From positions 34,814,345 to 34,878,344 of the forward strand of contig OX578286.1 in NCBI GenBank assembly GCA_951217055.1: DNA of 64,000 nucleotides. The letters run 5' to 3'. Position numbers and translations under genes: made by a program. The stretch is from Gerris lacustris. Taxonomy: Eukaryota; Arthropoda; Insecta; Hemiptera; Gerridae. Positions 52,678 through 64,000 of this stretch are shown in pieces; position 1 is the first letter of the stretch, and the number at the start of each line of letters is the position of its first letter. The notes beneath the pieces are model-generated. The model saw only the letters and a program-made list of their open reading frames with translations. It had not been told where the DNA came from and ran no database searches.

Positions 52678-55362
52678 TGAGTGTGCAAGTGTGTAGTTTA
52701 GAGGAAAGAATCCGCAGGCTGTAAATATGATGTTTCTGTTGGTAGACACGTCCAGTCTCAATTTCTCCTGTAATCATGCTAAATGTTATTAGAATAAGTA
52801 CAGCATGTAGTTAGTACAATTACCGGGGAACCAGTGTGGCCGTGTGGATTGAAGTACTTGCCACGTTTACTCGGCTATCAATGAATCAAGGGTGGCATGA
52901 GGTCGTGGGTTCGATCCCGCGCCATGATAGGTTGATTTACATGGCTCACTAATGATCACACCTTACTCGCTTCGATGGTACATTGTACACTTGTTTGATC
53001 TGTGAAGTTGCTGCAACTATCTACCATGGGGCTAGTAAAATGGGCCAAAAATAATGCTTAATTGCTAGGAACCAACAAGTGGTTCGTCCTACCCATCTAG
53101 TACAAATACTAGAACCTTACTATGTACTACTACAACAACTATAACCAATGAAGTATATGCAAACAGCAGAATGTCATTAAGTAAAATAATATGTTAAACA
53201 CACTGGGAATCAAACAGGTGCAATGAACCGTACTTCCAATTCTCAGAGACATCAAATTATTCTATACTTATGTGATTATTCGTCAAATAATAGGACGTAA
53301 GGAAGTTATGTGCTACATTAACTTTGAAATTATGACATACCGTTCTATGAATATAACCAGATAAATTAAGTGTATCATGCACTTAATGTACTAGAGTCTA
53401 TAAGATTAGAGTTGGCACAATCGAAGGCGGGAAAATTTTGAGAGGGAAACGATTCTATTGGTCCGCCATCTTGAATGGGACTTTAGAAAAAAAAATGCCC
53501 TACTCTACCCCTGTTCCACAAAAAGAAATATAACATGGCAACACTGATTTTCCCTTTTTATAACCCTAAAACTACCTCCACGTTTGTTGTTTCCCACCTT
53601 TGATTGTACTCACTCTAATCTTATAGACTGTAGTGCTATAAAAAAAATAGCAAATTATAATAAACAGTCATAAATTTACTCACAATATTAGCTATATCGG
53701 TGCTATTACGTTCCATAAGCTTTCCATAGAGGCCGTTGTTAAAACTCACCGACTAATAACAGAAATTATTTAATTAATTTAATTTTTTAAATTAATTTTA
53801 TATAAACATTAAGGAATAGTTATTGATGTTCTTTAATATTTAGGATGTAAGGGACACATAATAATTATGTACTACTTAAAAAGACTTTTAATAATTTGAT
53901 ATGCAACATGACATCATGACATGACTTTAAAAACCCTAAAGCCTCGTCCAGACTACCAAAATGAACTGAAGAAACGAGCCGAGCATTGGTCTCTGCGCAT
54001 GCCCAGTCTGAGATGCGCATGCGGGCTTTAGACTGGGTATGCGCAAAAGACCAAAGCTTGGTTCGTTTCCTCTGTTCGGTTCGGTAGTCTGGACGAGGCT
54101 TTAAGTTTTGTGTTTTTGATCATTTGTGGTAGTCATTTTAAAAATAATGTCATAATATGTAAATTTCTTTCTCTTTAAAAAAGGAGCTAAAATTATTGAT
54201 AGATATTTTTACAACTATAGGTTACTTATTTTGCTTTTTTGGTAGGAACTGCTTACTTGAGTGCTTTTGGTTTATTTCATTCAATGTACACGAATGTGCT
54301 TAGTAAAAATAGCCTTTGAAGTTTTTTGAGTTTTTGCAGGGGTTGAAGGGCTCTGTTGCTCCAGCTGAATTTTGCAGCTAAAACTTAGCAACTACGTGGT
54401 TTTTCAGCGCTCCTATAAACTTTCTGCCCTTTTCCGGGCACAAATTCAAATAAGTCAAATAATTTATGAATTACCTTTTCAGAAACGGCGGAGGACTCGT
54501 GAGCGATGTGTAACATATTGACACAGAACAGTATGAAGGGCAGAAGAGATGCGGAGAGAATATGCAACAAATCATCTTGAACTTCGGCTATAATATAGTC
54601 GATTACGTGTTTTGAACAGTTATAAGCTGTCACTACTAGTTGACAGAACAAACAGAGACAGTACGTAACTAAAGTGAGAGAATAGCTTGAATTGACAGCA
54701 AGACAACTTCGACGGACGGCATTGTAACGTTCACTAAGTCTTTCTAGATTGCAAGCTGTCAGTTTGACTTCTTCGTTCAACTTGTTCAGTTTGGTACGGT
54801 ACGGTTGTAACAGAGCTGTGAACTGTTTGACATATAGACTTAAATAGATCCAAGACAATGAGTCGACAGCTCTTTGCGTATTATCATTAAGATATGATAG
54901 TATAACGGTGATAACGGATAGAAATAAGTCGACGAATAGAGCCAGTAGATAACTCTTGGAGAAACTCCATTTGAAATCGTTACTCGATAACCAGTTATCA
55001 TTGGAATCCAGTTCACGAAGGATTCCAAGGATTTGTTCACTATTATATATTATACTTAGGAAATATAAAATGAGTCCGAATGCCATCTGGAAAGTGATAG
55101 TGTTCTGTACGAAGTTCTCCACTTGACTTTGTTCCGAATTAAATCTGTTGTGGACTTGATAATGGAACCAAACGTACAGAACTAAGAGACACATCTGAAC
55201 ACAGGCAGAGTAAACGAGCAAGCTAATGTCGACCATACTTCGAACTACATTCAGAGGAAAACATCCCAACATCTTAAACAACGTGAAGATCGAACACTTG
55301 TACCACCTGAACATACCTGAATAACCTGATACAACCTTACCATCACATCGAACTTTCATCAT
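52678..55362 (-). CDS. Gustatory receptor gene, two exons (final exon not found)
   Basis: Seven-transmembrane chemoreceptor of the insect 7tm_7 family, expected in sensory-neuron membranes. Exon 1: ATG at 55362 to about 54421 (314 codons), with TM-like stretches near residues 41-68, 91-107, 138-158, 170-186, 227-248 and 265-287, and an N-terminal FTLFKMLGCFPL motif. Exon 2: 52767-52678 (30 codons, phase 0 at both ends), acceptor TTACAG and donor TCA/GTAAGT. It reads IIFTACGFFPLNYTLAHS, the conserved motif that precedes the last intron of insect receptors. The residue spacing fits a direct junction after K314 (weak donor AAA/GTTTAT); AAG/GTAATT at 54475 is a stronger donor but would remove about 18 residues. 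The usual last exon (about 15-20 residues ending TYxxxxxQF) is not seen down to 52.1 kb. It may lie beyond the Gypsy/satellite block or be lost. The specific ligand cannot be guessed. Confidence 0.85.
52831..53096 (+). mobile_element. tRNA-derived SINE in the receptor intron
   Basis: Second copy of the 40095-40416 family: box B GGGTTCGATCCC, body ACTCGCTTCGATGGTACA and GGGGCTAGTAAAA, end CAAGTGGTTCGTCCTACCC. Confidence 0.75.
53391..53634. mobile_element. MITE (AGTCTATAAGATTAGAGT ends)
   Basis: Inverted ends AGTCTATAAGATTAGAGT and ACTCTAATCTTATAGACT, extending with mismatches to about 45 bp (CAATCGAAGGCGGGAAA against TTTCCCACCTTTGATTG). About 244 bp, in the receptor intron. Confidence 0.75.
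53939..54101. mobile_element. 163-bp palindromic MITE
   Basis: AAGCCTCGTCCAGACTACC against GGTAGTCTGGACGAGGCTT, with the inner GCGCATGCCCAGTCT/AGACTGGGTATGCGC arms also paired. A sister copy lies in the satellite at 42229-42390. It is in the receptor intron. Confidence 0.85.
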
Positions 55363-56155
55363 CTCACAACCACTTTTCTACCTCACAATCATTCACTATT
55401 TGTATTGATTGTTTTTATACAGTCCACACTACTCCATGGATTAAATTTAATACGATCCTCTTTAGATGAATCAATTCTCCAAAATTGACTTTAATTTTAC
55501 TATTTTCAAGAATTTTCTTTGATAAAATAATTTGGTTAAATGCATAACTTTTCTTTAATCGTCTTTATTGCATTAATCAATTGCAAATTATAAAATACAG
55601 TAGAACGCAACAAGAAATGTATTAAAAAAAAATAAGTGAAGTAAATTCCAGTAAAAATTTAGAAAATTGTTATAAATAAATGTTAAATTAAGCAAAACAT
55701 TACAAATGAAGTTATTTGTTATAATTAAAGTTAAGTTGAGTAAAAAAACCACATTTGAAGTTAAGTTGGGTTAAATAAGTATGAAATGTTATAAATAATA
55801 TAAAGTTTCATAAGAAAACTGTCGGTTTAATATGCTTATAGAAGTTTAACACATTGGGTATTATCAATAATAAGCTCTTTGTAGAATTTCCAAATGTGTT
55901 TACTGAATATTTAGTATGTTTCTGGCTTACAATCCGGTCGGGAAAAATTTCAATGTGATAAGAAATAAGTATAATTATTAATAGATTAATAATAATTAAT
56001 TCATAAGGGGTCTTAACTAATGGAATCCAAGTTCCATTGATCTGAAGTAGAAAAAATCATTAATTATTAAATCATTAATTCTATTACTCAAGAAAGCTAT
56101 AAACAAGTTTTAAATAAATGAACCCATTTGTCAAATTGCTTTTAATCCGCATTTA
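55363..56155. other. Upstream region of the receptor gene
   Basis: AT-rich, with no frame or repeat recognised except small duplications (AAATGTTATAAATAA types). A promoter must lie here, but no TATA box or start motif can be supported. Confidence 0.4.
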
Positions 56156-56722
56156 AATATTAATTAAATTAATATTTCACCATATTTATGTAAGCAATTA
56201 CAAGTACCAAGTAATTGTAAGTGATAATTGTTGTTGTTATTTCAATTAGAACTTAATTTTTATTTTACAATTTTGGTAGTAATCATACTACGGACAGATT
56301 AAATATTAATTTTAATCAAATTTATAATTATTAACAACAACGGGAAACAACCAGAGAAAATACACTCCAGCGCTGGGATTTGAACCACAGGCCTCTATAT
56401 TTCCAGTATAGGGCTCTACCAACTAAGCAACGCAGGAGAATGAATTTCTCTGACGTTAATGATACCTTGTCCCGAATTTAAGCTTTCAATTTTCCACAAA
56501 TCTGAGAAGTCAACATTAATGACAAAGAACTAGATCGAGAAATAACGCTTATAATTATAAAGTACCCAATTAGTACCTGTACTTAGTACAATCAATTAGA
56601 AATTAATATTAAAAATTAATATGTGAAATATTAATTAAATTAATATTTCACCATATTTATGTAAGCAATTACAAGTACCAAGTAATTGTAAGAGATAATT
56701 GTTGTTGTTATTTCAATTAGAA
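56156..56722 (-). repeat. Second tRNA-like module, flanked by direct repeats
   Basis: A block of about 95 bp (AATTACAAGTACCAAGTAAT core, then GTTGTTGTTATTTCAATTAG) occurs at 56156-56252 and 56629-56722. Between them lies an inverted-orientation copy of the module at 15534-15975, with the tRNA-like part at 56365-56438. Confidence 0.7.
56365..56438 (-). ncRNA. tRNA-like element, anticodon GGA
   Basis: The acceptor-like stem CTCCTGCG pairs with CGCTGGAG. Box A is TTGCTTAGTTGGTAGAGC, box B GGTTCAAATCC. The anticodon arm CTATA-CTGGAAA-TATAG is canonical with U33 and anticodon GGA (serine), but there is no long variable arm as a serine tRNA should have, and the T-stem pairs poorly. CAGAGAAA outside the stem pairs with TTTCTCTG. 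It is more likely a tRNA-derived repeat than a working tRNA. Confidence 0.6.
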
Positions 56723-56743
56723 CTTTATGTAGGTCGTGAAATT

Positions 56744-56966
56744 GGACCTTTTTTAGACTGTAACACTCCTTTTAAAAAGAAACAGAGGGGAGTAACAATC
56801 TAAAGAAGGTGTACGGAATGTTCTTCTTTAGACTGTTACTCCCCTTATAAAGACAGAAGTGTGATATTCCTTTGTCCCAAAGTACATTGGACTAAACATC
56901 CCTTTGTCTTAATAGTCATTTATATTCTAAAAAAATCATAGGGGAGTAACAATCTAAAGAAGTACC
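56744..56966. mobile_element. MITE of the GGTACTTCTTTAG family
   Basis: The right end is AATCTAAAGAAGTACC; the left end is diverged (GGACCTTTTTTAGACTG). The internal TTCCTTTGTCCCAAAGTACA block is present. Confidence 0.7.
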
Positions 56967-57349
56967 GTGAAGTTCAATAAATAAAAATATGTGTGGTGTC
57001 GCGGGACACCCGGTAGGAACGAAGTTCCTTACATTTTTCATTAAATATAAATGATAAAATCGCACCGTCAAGTAAGTATACATTGCTAACTACTTATACA
57101 TGGCGGAGTTAGAAAAGAGACAAGATTAAAAGTATCGAACTGTTTGTACCTTGCAAGAGTTAAGGAAAAATTAAAAGAAAATCATAATTTGCATCATTAA
57201 AATTAAAGCAAGCGTCTTACTATAAAAATATATATTGAATATAAGAAAAAAGTTGATCATGATGAGTTTATAGTTAAAGAGTATGTTTGTTGAAGGATGT
57301 TGGTTTGAAATAAGACTGTTTTCTATCTACCTGGCCTATTAATTTAAAA

Positions 57350-58045
57350 TATTATAAAATATATCTCTTCCCTACTCTAAAGCTTCTGCTTGAATCCGGT
57401 TGAAATTTTACATGCCTGTTTCAATTGTACTTTAGACAATATGTAAGAAGTTTTATTAAAATCGTTTTACGTTTGAACGGAAGACATCGGTAAAAACGTT
57501 GTTTTCTTTATTCTAAACGTTTGGGTCCACTTTAATAAATTTAGCGATCTTTATAACTTCATTACAGTGTCGGTGTTCGTTTTACTAAAAAAAATATTTA
57601 AAAAAGTTGTTTGTCTCATTAAATAGATGAAGTTAGAATTTTTTCTTGGATTACATACGCAGTATTATAATAATATACCTAAGATATTGAAATAAGTGTC
57701 AGCACAGATCAATTTTACTTTTAACAAGACTGTGATTATATTTTCGATATTTACAAAACCAAGTGACATTTTGACATATAACAAAAATAAACAAGTCAAG
57801 TAACAGGCTTCCACAATAACATTTTTTCCCGTCTTTTTGAAGCTTACGTTTACGCGAGCGTTGAGCGTAAACGCTTGGGTGGATAACGTTGTCCAACGAA
57901 CTTAGCCTGGGCATTGGTAAAATGAACAATGAACATGTGTACCAAATTTCAACTAACTCGGTGATCTTTTACTCAAGTTATTGTCATCGGTAGATTTTGT
58001 GATGGTGATTTGTGACTGTGATTTTGTGACGGTGATTTTGGTCGT
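57350..58045. repeat. Dispersed repeat related to the 9847-10574 element
   Basis: Shares AAATTTTACATGCCTGTTTC, GTTTTACTAAAAAAAATATT, GCGAGCGTTGAGCGTAAACG and the AATTTCAACTAACTCGGTGA-type blocks with copies at 17200 and 22060. No gene. Confidence 0.6.
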
Positions 58046-58249
58046 TTTTTTGGATTCACTCCCGGGCTCCAGAACGTGCCATAAGGAACTTCATTCCAAA
58101 ACCCTTTTCAAATAATTATTTTCAATGGTTGCTTTAATTATATGGGTAATATATTTCACATAACATCTTAACTGTAAACCAGTATGAAGTTTGTAAATTT
58201 TCGATGTCACAAACAATATTATCTCTAAAAAAAACAACATGTGGGTCGT

Positions 58250-58557
58250 GGGTAACAACTTAATTAGTCAACAACTAAATTAGTTAATAACAACTTAATT
58301 AGTTAATGTTGATAGAATGTTGTTGTTGGTTGTTAAAACTAGTGTTATTGTTGTTCTTGGTTCTTGTTCGTTATTGTTGTTTCTTGTTGTGTTTGTTGTG
58401 TTATTGTTGTTCTAATAGCACAACATTATTGTTGTCTGATATAACGACATAGTTGAATATTGATTCAATAACAAGAACATTTTACTCGTTGTAGTTTATT
58501 GTTGGAACAACAAAACTAACATTGTTATCGTTGTGTTTATTGATGGCACAAGAGACA
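58250..58557. repeat. TTGTTGTT-rich degenerate repeat
   Basis: Irregular TTGTTGTT/AACAACAA sequence, related to the minisatellite at 60297-60915 and separated from it by the foldback element. Confidence 0.6.
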
Positions 58558-60161
58558 ATAGTTATTTATGTAACTAGGCAGCAAAATGGAATTATACTGA
58601 CGAGTGATTAGATTAGCCTCCGAGCCGAAGGCGAGCACAGGCTATGACAAGTGGCAGGTAATTTATCTGTTTGAATGCCGAGGCGAAGGCGAGACAGGCA
58701 ATGAATAAACAAGGCAGAAATGTTTCCTTTGCTGCCTTGTTGCAAACAATATTTTACTCACGCTATGCAGATAAAAAATGGAAGCTTAGTAAGAGTTTGA
58801 GATGAATCGTCAATAAAATCAAATCAAAACAAGTCAAGCTCCAGTGTTGCCACTTCTTACTCGAGATTAATTATTTAAAGACCTACAATTAAAATCCTTT
58901 TTCAGTTTATCATTTTTAAACTTTTAAATAATAATAATATTAGTAATACATTAATTATATAACACTGCTTTGTAATAAAACAAGTATGACACTAAATTAA
59001 AATAACACAAATTAAAATAAAACTAAACACAAACAAAATCAGAGGTTATGACACGCACTGGTAAACACTATACTTTCTTCGCCTAGACAGAGAAAGTATT
59101 TTCCTGACAGTTTTAACTACTTTCCTTATTTTTAAATATTTTTATGACAAATCCGCGAAATAGTACTTTCGAGCCTAAAAACAGTTAAGTAATGTTTAAT
59201 TTTCCTGCCGTGAGTAGATAAATAATTTTATCTACTTAGGACAGCAAAATGAGGCATTATTGAACTGATTTCGGGCAGAGAAATGTGATTTTACTGCATA
59301 GGCGATAAAATGAGGAAAAATTTTGATGCCTCCCTTGGCAGTAAAATTTGTACTTTTATAATGTTGGCAATGACAGTTTATGCTATTATCTCTATCTTAT
59401 AACACTATATATTAGAGTTTAATAAGTAATATTTAATAAATAAACGTTTTTATAATAAAATAATTATTGGTTTATATTTGTTAATTCTGTTAAATAAGTT
59501 CAATGATTAGTAGATCTTTAATTAAAAAAATAGTAGAGTCACTGGCTATACTGCAGCGTCATGTAAACATTGAACATCCATATTATTATTATTATTGAAG
59601 TCATACTAGATTAGACTAGCTACTTTTCTTGATTTATCCTAGTTATTTTTTTTTTCTTTTAAGCGATAAAACATATCTTTAATACTTTTAGTAATTTGTT
59701 AGTAAAAATATAAATAAATATTTTATATTGCGTGCATTATTCATTCAGAAGTTATGTGTGTTATAAACGTGTGTTTTGTATTTTGTTGTTATAGATTGAG
59801 TTTGCTTTTCACTTATTGTTATTATTCCCAAGTTTCTTATTTGAGCATTCATTTTAGTTAATTTGATAATGTTATTATCTTTATTAATATGACACATAGG
59901 TATTAACTATGTTATATTAATAAAGATAACATTTTAACAGTTTCATTTTTTTGCCGCAAGTAGATAAAATATTGTATGCAACAAGGCAGCAAAGGAAACA
60001 TTTCTGCCTCGTTTATTCATTGCCTGCCTCGGCAGTCAAATAGGTAAATTACTTGCCTCGGCAGTTAATTATCATAGCCTATCCTCGCCTTCGGCTCGGA
60101 GGCTAATCTAATCACTCGTCAGTAAAATTCCATTTTGCTGCCTAGTTGCATAAATAACTAT
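58558..60161. mobile_element. 1.6-kb foldback element
   Basis: The arm 58558-58770 (AATAGTTATTTATGTAACTA, GCCTCCGAGCCGAAGGCGAG, AAGGCAGAAATGTTTCC) is the inverse of 59960-60161. The centre is AT-rich and has no coding frame. It is inserted into the TTGTTGTT-rich repeat. Confidence 0.8.
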
Positions 60162-60296
60162 TACTCGCTGTTGTTTATTGATATTAGAACAAGGGCATCA
60201 TTATCCTCGTTATTAGAACAACAACATTAACATTAATCCCATTGTTGGAATAAAAAATGAACATTCATTGATATGAAAATAATAATAGATAACAGC

Positions 60297-60915
60297 AAGA
60301 AAAACATTGTTTTTATGGTTGTTTATAGGTAGAACAGAAAGAACAACATTGCTCTTATTGTCATTTATTGGTGAAACAGCAAGAACAACATTGTTTTTAT
60401 GGTTGTTTATAGGTAGAACAGCAAGAACAACATTGCTCTTATTGTCATTTATTGGTAAAACAGCAAGAACAACATTGTTCTTATTGCTATTTATTGGTAG
60501 AGCAGCAAGAACAACATTGTTTTTATGGTTGTTTATAGGTAGAACAGCAAGAACAACATTGCTCTTATTGTCATTTATTGGTAGAGCAGCAAGAACAACC
60601 TTGTTCTTATTGCTATTTATTGGTAGAGCAGCAAGAACAACATTGCTCTTATTGTCATTTATTGGTAGAGCAGCAACAACAACATTGTTCTTATTGCTAT
60701 TTATTGGTAGAGCAGCAAGAACAACATTGTTTTTATGGTTGTTTATAGGTAGAACAGCAAGAACAACATTGCTCTTATTGTCATTTATTGGTAGAACAGC
60801 ATTGTTCTTATTGTTATTTATTGGTAGAGCAGCAAGAAAAACATTGTTTTTATTGCTATTTATTGGTAAAACAGCAAGAACAACATTGTTTTTATGGTTG
60901 TTTATAGAAAGAACA
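60297..60915. repeat. 42-bp minisatellite, open on both strands
   Basis: About 15 copies of a 42-bp unit (AACAGCAAGAACAACATTGT then TCTTATTGCTATTTATTGGT AG), with two alternating subtypes (TTTTATGGTTGTTTATAG against CTTATTGTCATTTATTGG). The length is a multiple of three, so frames of 210 and 245 codons are open on the two strands. Their peptides are pure 14-residue repeats. Confidence 0.9.
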
Positions 60916-61458
60916 GCAGCAAAATTATTCTTGTTGTAGTTGTAGTTCAAAGAATAATATTATTGTTTCTGTTATTTAATGAAAGGACTATAAATTGATG
61001 TAAAGCAGAAAATAATAAAAAACAACAATTTAGTTTCAAAATATGTATATATATTTATTTATTTGCATATAGGATTTTTATTATTAGGATTTTAATATTT
61101 GATATTTGATTCTTTTTTTTTTCTTCGTTAATTTATTTTAATAATTTGATATATTTAAACTATATTTTAAGAATTTTGAACCATTTATTGAGACACAATC
61201 TATTTCTATTGACTAAACTGTAACAATTTAATAATATTTTAATTAATTCAAGTAACAAAATGCTATATATAATAGTATAATTGATTTATAATTAATTAAT
61301 TGATAATTTTACATAATGATAACAATATTTATAATTAACATTTTAAACAAATACTCAGATTAAAATAAATAAATATGGAAGTATTATGTAAGGGTCGAGG
61401 TATTAAAAATTTTTTGTTTGTTGTTTACGTTTACATTAAGACAATTTATACATAATTT

Positions 61459-62028
61459 AACTACGTTTTTATTAGCTTGCTTTCTTGTTTGTTTGTTTGT
61501 TTGTCCGGTACAAATCTGGCAATCAATTGCTAACTAACTTCCCGAATAGCTAGACATTTGATACTTTTAGCATAGCTCAGAACACGATAACAATGCATTA
61601 TTTTAATACTTTTAGCCATCTGTCAGCAGAATTTAATTGGTTTTCAGCAAATTTTGCTGTACGGAAAGTTAGTTCGTAAAATATTCGCAAGTTATTTTAT
61701 TTGTTATGCCATGTCTCATATTTACGCAATCTTCATTTTGACGGGTCTCAAATTTGTGATAGATAAACATTGAATGACAGCAAAACAGGAAATATCGATT
61801 ATATTATTTATCGATTATATTATTTATATTATTTCAAATACAATATCGATGGCACATGACACTCTTTAGATTTGGTGTTGGGGAGATCCGTTGTACAAAG
61901 ATTTGTCCTTTTATAGTTTTAAGATCAAAAAACTATTTTTTTTTTCACAAACATTATATATTATATAACAAAAAAAATTATATAATCAACATTACATACG
62001 ATTTAACAGAAAATTTAAAAACGTAGTA
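61459..62028 (+). mobile_element. TIR element (TACTACGTTTTTA family)
   Basis: Third copy of the 5424-6007 element, with (GTTT)n near 61490. The right end is TTTAAAAACGTAGTA. Confidence 0.75.
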
Positions 62029-64000
62029 TATAAAAAGTTCTTTTTATCTTGAAATTTTTTTAAAATTAAACTTCTTATGTGAGGGTAAAGACTAAAGACA
62101 GCAAGATAGGCAGCCTTTTCTGTTTCTCTTTTATCTTACAGCTTGATTTAAGAATCTATACGAAACCAAAATTCGTTTTCTGAATGTTGTCATTAAGGTG
62201 TTCAAAACATAGATAATAAAAATTGAAACAATTGGATCAATTTGTTCATACAAACTAAATAGCAAATATGTCATTGCAGACTTGATTTCAAATTTTTAAT
62301 TGCCAACTAAATTGTGTTGCTTCTCCTTTTTTGAATTAATCTAAGTTTTTTTTCAAAAATATTAATCATCTTTACAATAAATATATTCGAATAAATCACA
62401 AAAAGATTGCTTCTATGGTAAGATAAGCCAGAATTCACCAAGAGCAATAATTGTATTAGTTAGTTGTTCGAACGTCTCATTCACCAGCACCGAAGTTCTT
62501 TATTTAGTTTCATCGACTTTGTTTTTTTGTGGTTTGATTTGGTACCGGCAACACTGAGAGTGATGCTCACATGGCTTAGAAATGCCTTGACAAATTAAAT
62601 ATATGGCATTGATAAAATCGAGTCTACTTTAGTTTCAATATGGACTCGTTAAAATCAAAGCGAGTATTGTGATCAACTCAAGGCTAGTTTCTTTGAAGAC
62701 AGGATATGGAGCTCAATTTTCATGCTCGCATGAGAGCGAGCCGAGAGAGCTCTCTGCTACCTTTTAATTCATAGAGCAGCGAGCAATATAGTCATTTGAT
62801 ATGAAATATATTATATATACTTTCGTGTTAAACATGGTTACTTGTATTTCTAGCTGAGAGGGTGAAAATGTCCCCACAGATGTTGAACTTGCATGTGTCC
62901 GTGTCCATGATATGAGATCCTTACAGTCATTAAAACATGTTCATGGTTTCTTTGTTCCTGACAAAATCGGACAAATATTGTTGATTATCCATAGTATGAG
63001 CTCCTGATTGTCCATACTATGAGCTCCTGATTGTCCATACTATGAGCTCCTGATTGTCCTTCAAACATGTATACACATGCTTAAGATTAGATGATATCTA
63101 TTAAAAAAAGGTTGATATTCCAGACTCATATTGATGACGAAATCTTACATTGTCCGTTGCATGAGTTCCTGATAGTCCATAAAACATGGGCACGCTTAAG
63201 TTCTGATGAACATGTTATCTATTGCATAAAATACCCATATTCTAAACTTTCATCATCATTAGAATCTTAACTATTCCATAGAATGTTCATAATATTTCTG
63301 ATGGGAATCTTTAACATTTTCATGATAATGTCCATATGGAAGTGAGAAATCACTTTTTTCATGTGAAGTCTGCAAGGTACTAGGTTACTTTATCAAATAA
63401 ATCACTCTTTTTTCGACTGTTCAAACTTAATTACCATTGCGTAGTTTCTAAAGTGTCACGACTATCCATCATTTTGTTCCGCGAACAAAATCTAGAGTCA
63501 GTACTTCTATGGATGATAAGATGCATCCATACACCATGGAATGAGATCTATCCATGCATCATGTTCATGTTTAAAAGTTTATATAAACATGAATTCTCTG
63601 CTAATATCCAAGTTTCAGGCGATAATTAAAGATTTAAGGCTTGCGCTCGTTATTCGTGGTATAAAGTCCTCACTACTCACTACAGTTCATGCAACATAAT
63701 TATGATTAGCCATGATAATATGCTGATAATGAGAGAGCATGATAATCTTCGATGACCTTGTTTCATTTTCTCCGCATACAATTTCTTTAGTCAAGGCTAA
63801 TTAATATTCATGAAGTATGGACATGGACATATTCATAGTATGAAGTCCTGATTGTCAATGCTTCGCGTACATATTGAAGCCCATGTGAACAGGTCTTAAA
63901 GTCTTTATGTTTAAGCAGATGATCCTTCTGAATAAGGTGTTTGACTTCTTGATATTTCCCATTCTTTCTGCTTCATATAAAGTCCCTGAAAATTTTAAAA
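62029..64000. other. Gene-free stretch with a 23-bp tandem repeat
   Basis: At 62985-63060 a 23-bp unit (TCCATACTATGAGCTCCTGA TTG) is repeated about three times. Looser copies (GTCCAT...GAGTTCCTGAT) occur to 63180 and 63845, so much of 62.9-63.9 kb may be an old diverged tandem array. No coding frame was seen. Confidence 0.45.

Noticed and set aside
57699..57929. Minus-strand frame of 76 codons, and similar ones at 9804, 18207 and 22203
   Set aside because: All lie in the dispersed repeat with CTGT runs and the AATTTGGTATACATGT block; frames are not preserved between copies.
60213..60950. Frames of 210 and 245 codons on opposite strands
   Set aside because: Both are translations of a 42-bp tandem repeat whose length is a multiple of three; the peptides are low-complexity repeats without any domain.

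Overview
This is an AT-rich eukaryotic window with spliced genes, non-LTR and LTR retrotransposons, many MITEs and satellite DNA. A gustatory-receptor gene and Gypsy/BEL elements of arthropod type point to an insect. The order cannot be fixed from the sequence; a hemipteran-like repeat-rich genome is only a guess. Nearly all short open frames are repeats read as protein.

Layout: (1) 1-13 kb carries, on the minus strand, a five-exon gene I assembled from splice sites. The exons (12290..12182, 11427..11223, 5191..5038, 2916..2777, 1209..1158) have compatible phases throughout and give a complete 219-codon reading frame with a signal peptide and four mature cysteines. I do not recognise the family. 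Its introns are packed with nested transposons, including a 4-kb hAT-type element with an 8-bp target duplication. (2) 13-34 kb has no supported host gene: MITEs, foldback elements, a LINE 3' fragment, long (TA)n runs, minisatellites and a tRNA-like mobile module. (3) 34-42.5 kb is a satellite block (65-bp unit with a 390-bp higher-order repeat, and a 93-bp variant) invaded by a gutted BEL/Pao element, MITEs, a SINE and a decayed Gypsy element. (4) 42538-52108 is a nearly full-length, very young Ty3/Gypsy retrotransposon on the minus strand. Its 1.29-kb LTRs appear identical except for a 2-bp indel, and GTGG target duplications lie in the satellite. Gag is split by an in-frame UAA before the zinc-knuckle region, and a canonical GGGAAAC -1 slippery heptamer lies exactly in the gag/pol overlap. 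(5) 52678-55362 (minus) holds two exons of a gustatory receptor; the short final exon was not found and may lie beyond the Gypsy/satellite block. (6) 55.4-64 kb is again repeats: a second tRNA-like module, MITEs, a 1.6-kb foldback element and a 42-bp minisatellite open on both strands.

The two host genes are unrelated. What links the window is repeated transposon insertion into introns and satellite. All boundaries are read by eye; pairwise identities and family assignments need alignment.
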